Both the position numbers and the translations under genes were made by a program. Shown piece after piece: positions 25,831-37,100 of a DNA stretch of 64,000 nt. The first letter of the stretch is position 1; every line of letters begins with the position of its first letter. The notes under the pieces were generated by a model. The model had not been told where the DNA came from. It ran no database searches and saw only the letters and a list, made by a program, of their open reading frames with translations. The stretch comes from Ifrita kowaldi (taxonomy: Eukaryota > Chordata > Aves > Passeriformes > Cinclosomatidae): positions 998,254 through 1,062,253 of the forward strand of contig VZRS01012612.1 of the NCBI GenBank assembly GCA_013398055.1, read 5' to 3'.

Positions 25831-28800
25831 GGTGAACCCATCCACCCTCTCTAGTTTAGCTCCAAAGATGCTGTAAGAGCAGAGACAAAAGTTTGCCAAA
25901 GTGAAGCATCCACTCCTCTGCCCTCATCTTCAAGTCCAGTCATTACAATGTAGAATGCAATTAGGTTGGTCAAGCACAATTTGAAATTGGTAAATACATA
26001 CTTTTTTCCCCCAATCACTTTCTTCTCTCTTATGTGCCTGTACATGGTTTACACAAGGATTTGCATCTTAACCTCCACAAGGATAAAAGTAAAGCCAGGT
26101 GGTCTCTATTTCCCCAGCTCTTCCTCCTTGTCATCCTGGAAGATGAGTGTGACATTTGCTTCTGCAGTCATTGGGAACTTCTGATCACTGTAACCTCTTG
26201 AAGAGATAGAGAACAACCTTGCAGTGATAGCAGTCATGCATGCTACTTAGCTCTCTGTTCAAGTTGCTTGAGTAATCTCTAACTCAGTCTTCCTCTAACA
26301 CTGGTTGTATTCCACCAAACATATGGGAAGTCTGAGAAGAAATTTTGCCAGTAAAAATCGGGATGCAAAAACCTCAACCTTTCTGTCTCCTTCATTACTA
26401 GGCTACCTGTTCACTTGGCCATATTCTTCTTCTTGCTGCTTCCTTCACGTACTTCACCAATTTTTACTTTGATTAGTCTTTGGTTTTCTTAATTCAGTCA
26501 TTTCAGACTTGGGCATTCCTTCTGTATTTATCCTGAGCAGCCCATGTCTTCTTCTGTCTCCCACAGGATTCCTTATTCCCATGTAAGCCCTGTCAGGAGT
26601 TCCCCATTCAGATAGTCTGGCCTCCTCACACCTGCATCGTGTCCTGCAGACAGAAGTTGATGCTTCTCATGGTTTGAGACTCACTCTCTTGAGATCCTTT
26701 GCCTTTCAAAGGAGCAGCTCCCAGGAATCTGCACAACAATAATCTCCCTGAAGTCCACTTTTTTTAAGTTCAGAGTTGATATCGCTACTTGCCTCTTTAG
26801 CTTTCCATCTTCAAATCTTATGACTTACTAGGTCTAGACTAAACAATCTTGGTTCTTTTGTTATTAGAATCAGCTAGGCAGAAACAAAAACAAATTTTAT
26901 TACTCAACAAGCTTATCTAAAAAGAAGAAAATTTTTTTTCGTCTTGACATGTATCAATAAATTGATCCTCAGAATATATTACTATAAATATTTTATTGTA
27001 CTCTTATAATGCAGCATCCTTGGCCTTCCTCACATTGGCCACTTTTTCAATGAAAAGGCAAGTAGTATATTTCTGTTGGTGTTTCTGCTGTAAACACAAA
27101 ATAGGTGTCCATAAAGACTCTACTGAATTCACTGGAGTCTGTTCACTTACACAAGATCTGTTCCAAGTACTGATTCATGAGTTCTTGAAATAATTCAGAT
27201 ACAGAACTATCCTTTTGTGTCCACGAGCCTCTCATTACTTGTGATTTTTTGGCAAGTATTGCAGTATTGGCCTTTGTCATTTGGACATACTTTAATATTG
27301 CCTCTAACAGATAGATTCTCTCCCAATGTCAGGCTTCCCAGGTTTTGGTTTTAAGCATCCTGCTCCATTACATAGATAAGACCTAACATTTTGAGACAAG
27401 ACCTGAGGCAAAATAAAGATTTGTGGGTAGATGCAGAGTTCATAAAATGTGCACACAGATAAAATGTGCTTTTTTGTGCACCTACTCATATGCAATAATT
27501 GTCTTTTAAAAAACACGGCAGTTTAAGGTGTCGGCTTTCCTTTCTGGAGTCCATTTATCTGCCACGTAGAGCTGTGACTCTTACCTTGGGGACAGATGAC
27601 TTCATTCCCACCAAAGCTTTGTAATCCTGGTAAAATCTTCCTGAGTATTAATTGCCTCTTGCGCTAAGAATGGATTGCTCAGAGGCTAACACCAAGCCCA
27701 GTGCCACAGCACCCTGTAATGGGCAGCGCAAATCCCAGCAGGAAGCACAGGAAGCACAGGATGCCTGCCCAGCAGCCCTCCCTGGGGATTTCCCTGCCTA
27801 TCCGCAGGCAGGAGAGATGGATGCATGACAGCTTGGGCTGAGTGTGAACAGGATGTGGCAGAAGATGATTTCAAGGCCCTTTACAAGGTAATGACTGTAT
27901 TTCTGATTTCAACAACTAAACTTTCGTATGTTCTATTTTCTTTTTCTATTCTTGCTTTTTCTCTTAAAACACTGTTCTGTTATACACACGCATATACACA
28001 ACTACTACCAAATTCTTTACTGCGAACCCTGACAACTAAAAGATTTACAGTAGTCACTGCACAAAAACTTAGAGCAAAAGTTCTCATATGTTTAGTAAGA
28101 AATTTGGAATTTCACTGTCCAGCATAGGAAGTGTTATGTTTTATATGTGTCTGTCTTGCCTACAACTACCTGGGGGATCTTCAGGTTCTTCCCAAGCAGT
28201 GTCCTGAATATGGCACTGGAAAGACAAGTGAACCATGGGTTTATACCAGTGAGTGGCCAAGACATAGCTAGCTTAAGGGACATCCCAAAAATTTCTGCTC
28301 TATTCCATTCCAAAGGGCTGGAACTGGCATCACTTTTCTCCAGACTTGGTTTTACCATATATAAGATGATGTTAATAATGCCATATTATCTCAGTAGGGC
28401 TATATGGCTAACCTACTGTTTATAAAATGTGTAAGCCTGTGGCAAATACTTTCACATGATTTTCTGAGGATAAGGCAACACGCCTATAATGAGGACTGGC
28501 ACTCAGGCCATCCTGCAGAGCGTGCAGATCCCCCTGGCAGAGTGAAAGGCAGGATGTGCGCCAGGTCACACCAGTTCAGAGGCCCAGGGGCTGACACAGC
28601 CCTTATGCAACTCCTTCACCACAATCTTATCCTTCACACACCACACAGATAAAGGGTACGGGCAGCACCATCGTTGCCACGCATCTCACACAGCTACAGC
28701 CCGAGACAGCATGGTGGCACCCAGTTTGCATAACCAACGCCCTTCCACCTGGCTGCATTGCTATAAGCGGCTTCTGCAGGGGACTGTGCCCTACATTTCA

Positions 28801-31800
28801 GGCCATTACCAGCACAGAAGCAAAGGTGCAAGATCATCCCTACAAACAGCTACACGCCTTCGGGAGGCTGACACACCCAGTGAAGTGGGTGCAGTAGCAG
28901 TGACACACACCTGTGGAAAAGGCTGGATTTGGTAGTTAGCGACTTGCTGCAGATCTGACTATACATGTTGCTGTCATTTCAACACAGTGCCCTCAAAACA
29001 TCAGCCCATAGTTTAGCATCGTCCTTCTCCAGCATGTACACATATGAAGCCCTCATTGCAAAAGCGTGCTTGCCACACCTCACAAATGATAGATGCTGTG
29101 ACAGATATCGCTGCAGATAAAAATCTTAGCTGTGTAAAAGTATGAGAAACCATGTAAGAAAAGTATCATTAAGGCAGAGCGAGACAGTATATATACAGGT
29201 TTTTATCATCCTCGTGTCTGTTGAACACTCATTTTTAAAAGGAAGCTGACATGCAGGTAAAGCTGTGAACGTATGTGGACCTGCTGGGTAGACAACACAT
29301 CTCATATACTGGATATACACATTATCATGGTTAGTCACATCTCCCACATGGGAATCAGTTACAGATTAATCTCTCAGAATGGCACTGGGAAACACTGGAC
29401 TAATGGCTCCTCTTCTGAACCACTACTCAACAACAGCAGTTTAAGCTGAATGCAGCCCAACACTGCAGGCCAACACTTCCAGTCTCTGCCCAGACTGCAG
29501 TAAATGGGGTTAGTTCTATAGTTTAGAAAAAAACCCTGCAAATATAATGATCCTGAGTCAAACCACAGATATATTTATTTGAGAGTAAAGTCTGATATGG
29601 CTTGGGAGAAAGCTGTCCACCACTTCCCTCACCTTGTTGTTGGCAACAAATTTGTATGCAGAAAGATGAAGAAGGAATCTCAATATGTATAGAGAGTCCT
29701 GTGAAAACACAACTTGCATTTACTTCACTGGGAATGTTTGATCTGGCCCTTGACCATTTAAACCAGGATAATAAACATACTTTAATTCTCATATTTCAGA
29801 TAGAGCCACAGCAAAAATGGCTCATGTTCAAAACATCAAGTTGACACATATGAGAAATCCAATTCAGTGCTAGTGACAACAATGAAGTGGAACCTTGTGG
29901 GAACTTATATCAAAGGTAAGTTTCGGCCAAAGCCTGCACTGAGAATTAACATCTCTGGATACTTTGATGCATCACACCAATATATTTGGTTTGGAAAAAA
30001 GTTATTTTGATGCAGTTGAATGTATGAAAGGACAGATGGCATCTAGCAGATGGTTTAGAAGACAAAGAGCAGGATCTGTTTCAGATCCTATGGAAGACTC
30101 TCTGTGCAAAAGCTGTGTAATCCCTTTGTGCAGAGTTACCCCACCTCAAATTATGGCGTTAACAGTATGTTACGTAATAAACAAAAAAAAATTAATTAGC
30201 GCTGAAAGACACATTGTTGGTTTTAATGTTATTATTTTTTAAAATTATGGTTGTATGAAAGCAGTTTCTTTTAAGCTTGTATAGTATAAAGCTGTCTTAA
30301 ATCAGCCTCTGTATTGAAACAGACAGCATTTGTACTACTGCATATGAATGCACTTGAGCCTGTACTTGTTGATTCAAAGATCAAATGAGCTTCTTTTGGC
30401 TCAGCTGACAGTCTTTATAAGGCATATCAGCTTGAAAGCTTTAATGCAAGGAGCGTATCAATTGGACAGGCTGTGCAAGAAAGTCCCATGCACTGCAAAT
30501 TAATGTGCTAATTTATTTAATAATTTTCCCTCCTAAGACATGGATGGAATCAAATGAAAAAATACGAGAATTCAATAGCTTAAGTAATCAAAACACATTT
30601 CTAAAGTTAAAGGTATTTTCAACATTTAAATTTGGTCATGTTCAACACATATAATACTTTATATGCCTTCTTTACTGATAAGTGAATAGGTTGTCCCTTA
30701 CCTCATCATGTAACATTCAGATCTGTCAAATGTGTTGATTCAAGCAATTTTATGCTTTCCCACCAGGTAAGTTCCTAGTGTGTGGTGATTCTCTTTGTAG
30801 GAAGGCAGAATTCTTTTACTGCTGATTTTGTCTTTTGTTGAGCCTGGAGGGATCACTGGTGGCAACATACAAAGCTCTGACTGCTTTCTTCCTACTACAC
30901 TTCACAAATATTACCAAACATACCTGCATTACATTTTCTCCTTACAGCAATTTCATTGCAAACCTGAAGCAAAACCTGAGTGGGAATACTTTCAACTAGT
31001 GCAGAAGCATCTGCTGACTCATCAATCATTATGATAGCATATACTTCACTGGAATTAATGAATAAATGTGATTTTACGAGCATTACTAAAGGCACCGGCC
31101 ATCGGGAATTTGTAACATTCCTAGCGCTATTTATTTGTTTCATGAAGAAGCAGAAAATGGCTTGAAGCAGTTCTGAAATGAGATATCATTGGGGTTATTT
31201 TTGTAAAAATATCTGGAAGAAATACAAACGGTTTGTATCTGGAATGGGAACTGGGAGGAGACGTTCCTAGAGCCACCTGTCCCACAACTTCCTGTTACCC
31301 TCTGCAGCCTTCCCAAAGCACACAATTCCCTGCTGCCAGCACAAGCACCCTGGAGCACTGGCCAAATAGCCAGAGCACAGCTGGGAATTCATGTGTGTGT
31401 TCCTCTGGGATCAGCTGCCACAGATCTGCCTTTTCCTGGCGGAAATTTGCCCATCTGAGATGTCCAGGTTTTAGGAACATGTAGATTACCAAATAGAAGA
31501 TGACAACACTGGCTAACTAATGATATCGAAAAATCATCTTATTCTGACTACCATGCTGCAGATTTCCTTGGAGGACGCTTTGATACTGTGCCTTTGGATG
31601 CCTTCCTCCTTCTGCTCTCTTAAGTAGAAGACGTGGTCTCACTATTCTTAAGCCAGCATATCCTGCTGGGTGCACAAATGTAGGGAACTAGCTGGGATGT
31701 GTTTGGAAGCCCCAGACAAAGACCTAATCTTAAAAGCACATCCACAAATTTGCAGGCTGAAAGTTAAACTAATGAAAATAGTTAGTCATACATTTCAGCA

Positions 31801-33000
31801 CATTTTTTTAAAAGCAATCTCAAAGCACAGAGGAAGTTACTCTGCTTAGATAGTTCATCTTCTCCCTGTTGTCCAAGCTCTGGAACTCAGCTGCGGCTCC
31901 TCTCAAGCCTTAATTGCTCTGTAAAATTATCTGTGTACAATCATGTTGCTAATATAAAGGATTTAATTGACATTGAGAGAAGTTACCTAATTGGAAATAG
32001 ATGAAACAGTAAATTGAATGATAGAAACATTTTATAAGCAAAAATAATTGGTGTCAGTTGTGCAAAAAATACTTCCACAGAATAAAGTCATTCTAATAAA
32101 GAAGTAAGCATATCTAGGCTATAATATAAATAATTGTTAACACAAGTATGTATTCATGTTGCTAATATGTCTTGTTTGTTTTTTGTTCTTTGGTAGACTG
32201 TGGATCTTCACTCCTGATGTTGGTGGCACTCTCTTGAGCCCACATCTTGCCCAACAGGGTGCAAACCTTTGTCATGTTGATTCACTCAGTAGCCCATTCT
32301 GTTTCAAGCATGTGGCCAACGCAAATGGCCACATACCAATTTGATGATTATGAGTCAATCTCCTGGTTTCCTTTTGATTTAAATGATAATGCTGCAAAAA
32401 GCTCTGAAGCTGTGCTTTAGACAATGCTAACCACATATCAAGATTCTAAATGTCCAACAATACACTCCAGTGGTTTCACCTATTGGAGGCACAGGAACCA
32501 CAGCTACCTGACTACAGAACCACTACACTGCCTGCAACTTGAGAAGCAGGTTGGTGTTCACCTTGCTCTACCCAGTGACAGATCCATTTCAGAGCTCTCA
32601 CCAGACCTTCTGCCATGATCAGCACCATCAAAATAAGGCATAATTCAAGTCAGTGTAATTCATGCAGAATTTTGATTGACTCTTCTCACATGAGAGAAGT
32701 AGCACCTGTCCACACATCCACATGCGATAGCCTTGCTTCACTCCAACTTTCAGGCAGCACTGGGATAAGCTGGACTTCCCTGTATATCAAGGCCTCCAGG
32801 TGTTGACATAGCTCCTCTTCCTTTTCCCAGCGTAGGTGATCCCTACACCCAACCACCTGGTATTGGTGCAGTGACTCTGCTTCCAGTGGAGTAACTAGTG
32901 ATGGCCAGTGTGCCTCTCCTGTCCATAGGGCTGGGATCGCAGCAGCCAGAGCAGTGCGGGAGCTAAGCCGGGGGTGACTCACCCAGGAGGAGGAGTGCGA
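25831..33000. other. intergenic DNA upstream of ELOVL4
   Basis: No gene was recognised. GC-richer islets lie at 27680-27890, 28480-28900 and 31240-31480 without a recognisable identity. Stretches at about 30340-30560 and 31900-32010 are rich in homeodomain-like TAATT and CAATT sites with little repeat and could be conserved noncoding elements. Confidence 0.45.
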
Positions 33001-33725
33001 GCTGTACTCACCAAGACCAAGTGACAAAAAGTGACAGCGGTGCTGCTGCATTGGAGGAGGGATAGGCAAATACCATCTCATCTGCTGCCTGCTAGGAGGA
33101 AAGCTTGCAACTTGGGTGGAGCAGGTCCCCTCCGGCCCCTTGCTCCCGAGGGTGTCATGCAGTCACCTGCACTATGCAAGATCATGGGACAGACAAGCGG
33201 GCAAGGAGGAGATAAGAAGCAAAGGGTGTGAGGAGCAGCTGGTGCTCTCACGCTGGTGCTGGAGCTGAAACACAGGCCACGGAATGGATGCTCCTTCTCC
33301 TGCAGCACCTGGCAACACTCCGGGCAGCTGAATCTCTCTGCTCAATGAAGAGACCATAAAGGCCTTGGTCCGGGAGATAAGGGGAGGTGTGCGAAGGGCA
33401 GCTGGGTGACGCCTGGAGAAGGCTGGTCAGGGAAGTGCCACCAGGCGGTGGGGCAGGGAGGCAGCGAGGTCCCGTTGCGGTTGCTGGTGTTATCCGTGCT
33501 GGGAGGAGAAGGGATTTTAGGCGAGGCTCCTGGAAGCAGCAAAAGAGTCGATATCTCAGTAACGCCAGCACCGCTCACGCCGGACCCTCGGCGTGTCTGT
33601 CAAGGGGCAGCAGGAGGGGAAGAGAGAAGAAAAATTCAAACTGCTACAAAGAGAAAAGAAATAAAGGAAATAGGAGTTGGCTGAAATATTCATTTTCCCC
33701 CCTTTCTGGTAAAAAAAAAAAAAAA
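33001..33725 (+). promoter_or_regulatory. ELOVL4: ELOVL4 upstream region, probable promoter
   Basis: GC content rises towards the CpG island that holds exon 1. I see no clear TATA box, consistent with a CpG-island promoter. The segment ends with about 15 A residues and a single n at 33726, so the sequence just upstream of the first exon may be incomplete. The transcription start cannot be placed from sequence alone. Confidence 0.45.
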
Positions 33726-33726
33726 N

Positions 33727-34560
33727 CTCCGCGCCCTCCACCCTGCCCGCGGGGCACGGGAGCCGGTGACGGGAGCGAGGCGGAGTCTGGAGGGAAGATA
33801 CCGAGAGATAGAGATTTAAATCACATCCCCGGCTGTAGAAGGGGCAGCAGCAGCAGCAGCCCCGGCGCAGAGGCACGGACGCACGCGCCGAGACAGGTCT
33901 GCCGGCTCCGCCGCTGCTGCTGCTGCTCACCATGGGTGCCGCCGCCGCCGAGCCCCCCAGCGCCATGGGCCTGGTGTCCAGCGTGGTGAACGACACCCTC
34001 GAGTTCTACCGCTGGACCTGGAGCATCCGAGGTAACGCGCCAGGGCGGCCCCGGCCCCGCCATCGCCCTGCCCGGCGCCCCCCGCCCGCTGCCACTGATG
34101 CGCAGCGGCTCAAAATGGCTCCGTCTCCCGGGAGACGCGGAGCGCGCTCCGGCCCCCGGGACGGGGCCGCGGAGGGGGCCAGACTCCCCCGCTCCCGCCT
34201 GCCCTCCTCGCCCCTCCGGGTGCGCTCGGTGCACTGTTTGTTTATCTGCCGTAATCCCGCGTAGCGGCCCGGGGTGCGCGGGGCATCGATCCGCGGCAAG
34301 GTGAGCGCGTCCCCCGGGCGCCCGCGGGTGGACGTAGCGAAATCCGCTTCCCAGGGCCGTGGTTCCTCCGGTTCAATGCCGCCGCGGCGTGCCTTGGGAT
34401 GGTCATACGGGCATCTGATGTCGGAGGTAAGCGGGGCCCTCCGGTAAGTCGTGCCGGAGCTCAGGCGGCCTCTGGTTTCTGCGGCAGGTGGGAGCCCCGT
34501 GTCGACATCGCGCGGAGTTCAGCAAACGAAATGGTTGTTACCGCCAATGCAGCAGCTGTT
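33727..34560 (+). promoter_or_regulatory. ELOVL4: CpG island of ELOVL4
   Basis: An abrupt block of high GC and frequent CpG covers the 5' UTR, coding exon 1 and the first 500 bp of intron 1. Such islands mark vertebrate promoters. A CAG repeat (33845-33859) and a GCT repeat (33913-33927) lie in the probable 5' UTR and are complementary. Confidence 0.8.
33932..34031 (+). CDS. ELOVL4: ELOVL4 coding exon 1 (residues 1-33 and the first base of codon 34)
   Basis: This encodes the N-terminus of the ER membrane 3-ketoacyl-CoA synthase (elongase) that extends very-long-chain saturated and polyunsaturated fatty acids in retina, brain and skin. The start at 33932 has a strong Kozak context (CACCATGG) and gives 33 residues before the splice, the same as I recall for mammalian ELOVL4. 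A second in-frame ATG at 33965 (residue 12) also has a good context. The stretch NDTLEFYRWTWSI is the diagnostic match; N20-D-T is an N-glycosylation sequon at the site used in the human protein. The donor CGAG|GTAACG is at 34031/34032. The first 18 residues are poorly conserved and alanine-rich. Phase and length (100 nt) match the known ELOVL4 exon, and joining to exon 2 restores Asp34. Confidence 0.9.
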
Positions 34561-35499
34561 CATTTTATATTAAATGCGTTTGGGTCAGTTCTGCTGTTTT
34601 CCGTTCTCAATGTGCTCTACTCCTGTATCGGCACCCCACGTCTGCAATGTGGCAGATGCTGAAGGAAGAGTAAATGTCTTGGAATATGGAGAAATGTGCA
34701 AAAGCAGCTTTCAGTGCTGGGACAGCAAATGAGGTGGTATCTTGCTGCAGTGACCGGTAGCTCTGGAAGTGTTATTGGTCAGCGTGAATGGCTCTGTCTC
34801 AAATGAAAGGAGTCGCAGCTTTCACAGTTGCTTGCTATTGTGAGTAGCCACGGGCAGCTGGAAGAAGGATCATTTACTCCTCTGGATGTTTTCTTCATTT
34901 TTATGTTGTCCACACAGCGATGAGGTTTAGCTATTTTGAAACACATAGAGCAAAACTGGAGTGCATGCAACTGTGGATGTATTTCGTGGCAGTGTGATAA
35001 GTGGGAATGTGGGGCCTTCATTACAGACGGGAAGCTCACTGCATCAGCAGTCTTTGCTTTTCCACCCCCCTCCCTTCTGCCATCTGTCAGATAATAAATT
35101 AATCTTATGTTATAGATGGAAGGAGCTCACTTTTTTTCACAATTTGCCTTCCCTTAACTTCTGTGTTTTGCAATATTTTAAAAATGGAGCCTGTGTGCAT
35201 ATTTTTCTCTTCTGCTTTTAAAAACTGCCAGAATATGAGAGCAAATAAAAATGCTTGCAGCAGCACTGCATTGTAATCTACCAGTGTTTGCTCTCTTTCT
35301 CTGACTCTTGCAACATACAATTGTTCATAGATTTCCAAGTAACACATGAAAGAGATGCAATTCTAGTCAATCAATAGCATTTTCAGATGAATATGAAAAT
35401 AGATGTGGGTACAAAGTTGATAACCTTATAGATTACATTATTTCTTTGAAAAAAATGCTTCAAGTTCTGATATACTTCCTGAGCTTCAAACATGTTATT
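34032..35499 (+). other. ELOVL4: ELOVL4 intron 1, first part
   Basis: It starts in the CpG island with GTAACG and turns AT-rich after about 34560. Nothing else was recognised. Confidence 0.75.
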
Positions 35500-35572
35500 T
35501 AAGTCTGTCAAATGACCACGTCTATTGTAAGCAAAAATGGTCAGAGTGGGAAAAAAAAAGAAGAAAAAGCAA
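35500..35572. repeat. partial third copy of the duplicated segment
   Basis: These 73 bases (from TAAGTCTGTCAAATGACC to the A-rich AAAAAGCAA) repeat those at 35659-35732 almost exactly and are cut off by a single n at 35573. They mark the left edge of a local assembly problem. Confidence 0.85.
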
Positions 35573-35573
35573 N

Positions 35574-35657
35574 AAAATAAAAAGCCAAACTGAGATAACA
35601 AGCGCCTCCTCGCCACCCCGCACGCCCTCCGAGGGAGGAGGAGCGGGGTCCCCGCGC
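35574..35657. other. 84-bp GC-rich orphan segment between two n bases
   Basis: Bounded by n at 35573 and 35658 and unlike its AT-rich surroundings. It is GC-rich in its right two-thirds, with the self-complementary CCCTCCGAGGGAGG near 35624-35637. Probably a misplaced contig end. No coding role is supported. Confidence 0.7.
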
Positions 35658-35668
35658 NTAAGTCTGTC

Positions 35669-37099
35669 AAATGACCACGTCTATTGCAAGCAAAAATGGT
35701 CAGAGTGGGAAAAAAAAAGAAGAAAAAGCAAGTAAATGTAAAGAATGTAACGACAAGTAACTGACAGTGATACTACACATAGAGCAAACTTTTTTCCTTC
35801 TGCTTCTTTGGAGAATGTTAAGCAGTAGTAGGATGACATTGTTATTGCCCATAAATTGCCCATGTTACACATAAAATATGCATAAGTCTTACTGATTTAT
35901 TAATGGAAAAATTTTAATTTTTGCTTTAATTTCGGTAGTGTTGCTGTTAAAGCAGGATTCCATTGTAATGAAGTAATCAGTCCTATTTTGTGGAGAGTTT
36001 CTTGTTCAGATTCTGGATTACAGCAGGTCCCTGCAAGGCTAGTTTTGGGTAGAACCTAAGTGACATGAAAAACACATTACAGTTCTTATTTATACCCAGT
36101 AGTATGTGAAACGGGGCTCTCCTGTAGTTTTTACAGTCAGGTAGGGATAGGTGAAATATGTAATACCTCACGTTGTAGTTACAAGGTAGCTCCGGATAAG
36201 AAAGTGTTATTCATGAGGCAATGCTGTGTGGCTGTTCAGTGAAGTAATTTTTTAATTCCCTAAGTTCTGCAAAAATACCTGCCCAGTTTGCCGCTTTTCC
36301 GCATGTTTCTTTGTTCAGACAAAAGTAATTGTCTCCATTTGCCATCTCTGAGTGAACGTACAGCATCCTTCCAGTACCTAAAGGAGGTGTGAGAGGAGAG
36401 TGGGAGAGGGACCTTTTGAAAGGGCATATAGTGATAGGATAAGGTAAAGGCTTCAGACTGAAAGAGAGTAGGTTTAGATTCGATATTAGGAGAAAATTCT
36501 CTACTGCAAATGTGATGAGGCACAGGAACAGGTTGTTCAGAGAACTTGTGGCTGCCCATCCCTGGAATTGTTCAAGGCCAGGTTGGAGGGGGCTCTGAAA
36601 TTCTATTGGAAGATGTCTCTGCCCGTGGCAGGGTGGTTTGAGCTAGATGATCTTTAAGGTCCCTTCCAACCCAAATCACTCTATCATTCTACGTTAAAAT
36701 TGTGAATTCAGCACTGTTATGGATTCACGCAATTCACCTTTGTGTAAAGAGCTATGACAATGATGTTGCTCAACAGAAAACACAAATTATGGCATGCAAG
36801 ACCATTGCCTAATGTTCAATATCATTAAATAAAAAACTATACCACGCAGCAAAGTTGCTCAACAAATGATGCTATGCAATAGCATTACACAATAAATCAT
36901 ACTGAAACACTACTACACAGCAAAATTACACAACAAAATGTGAAGAAATTTTATTCCCACTACTACTCCTACACTTATTCTCTCCAGTTCCCACTTCCAT
37001 TTTTTATTGAACACCTGTGTGTGTTTAGCCCTGTTCTCCGTATTCAGTAGGATTGTCCTGCCAGCAGGTGTTTTCTCCTGCTGCATCAGACTCCTGTGA
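35669..37099. repeat. direct duplication, copy A (1431 bp)
   Basis: Nearly identical to 37101-38533. The differences I found are C/T at 35687, a 2-bp-length change near 35754 and G/A at 36293. It ends exactly at the single n at 37100. The similarity and the n boundary suggest two haplotypes assembled in series rather than a real tandem repeat. Confidence 0.95.
36366..36692 (+). mobile_element. CR1 LINE 3' end (in copy A)
   Basis: This is a typical + strand CR1 tail: a CR1 3' region with gggcatatagtgataggat, then aggcacaggaacaggttgtt, then gatgatctttaaggtccctt, ending with the terminal ATCATTCT. 5'-truncated, lying in ELOVL4 intron 1. Confidence 0.9.
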
Positions 37100-37100
37100 N

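Noticed and set aside
33387..33989. A 200-codon open frame across the ELOVL4 promoter and exon 1
   Set aside because: It runs through the poly-A and the n, is out of frame with ELOVL4 and has the low-complexity look of a GC-rich island read-through.
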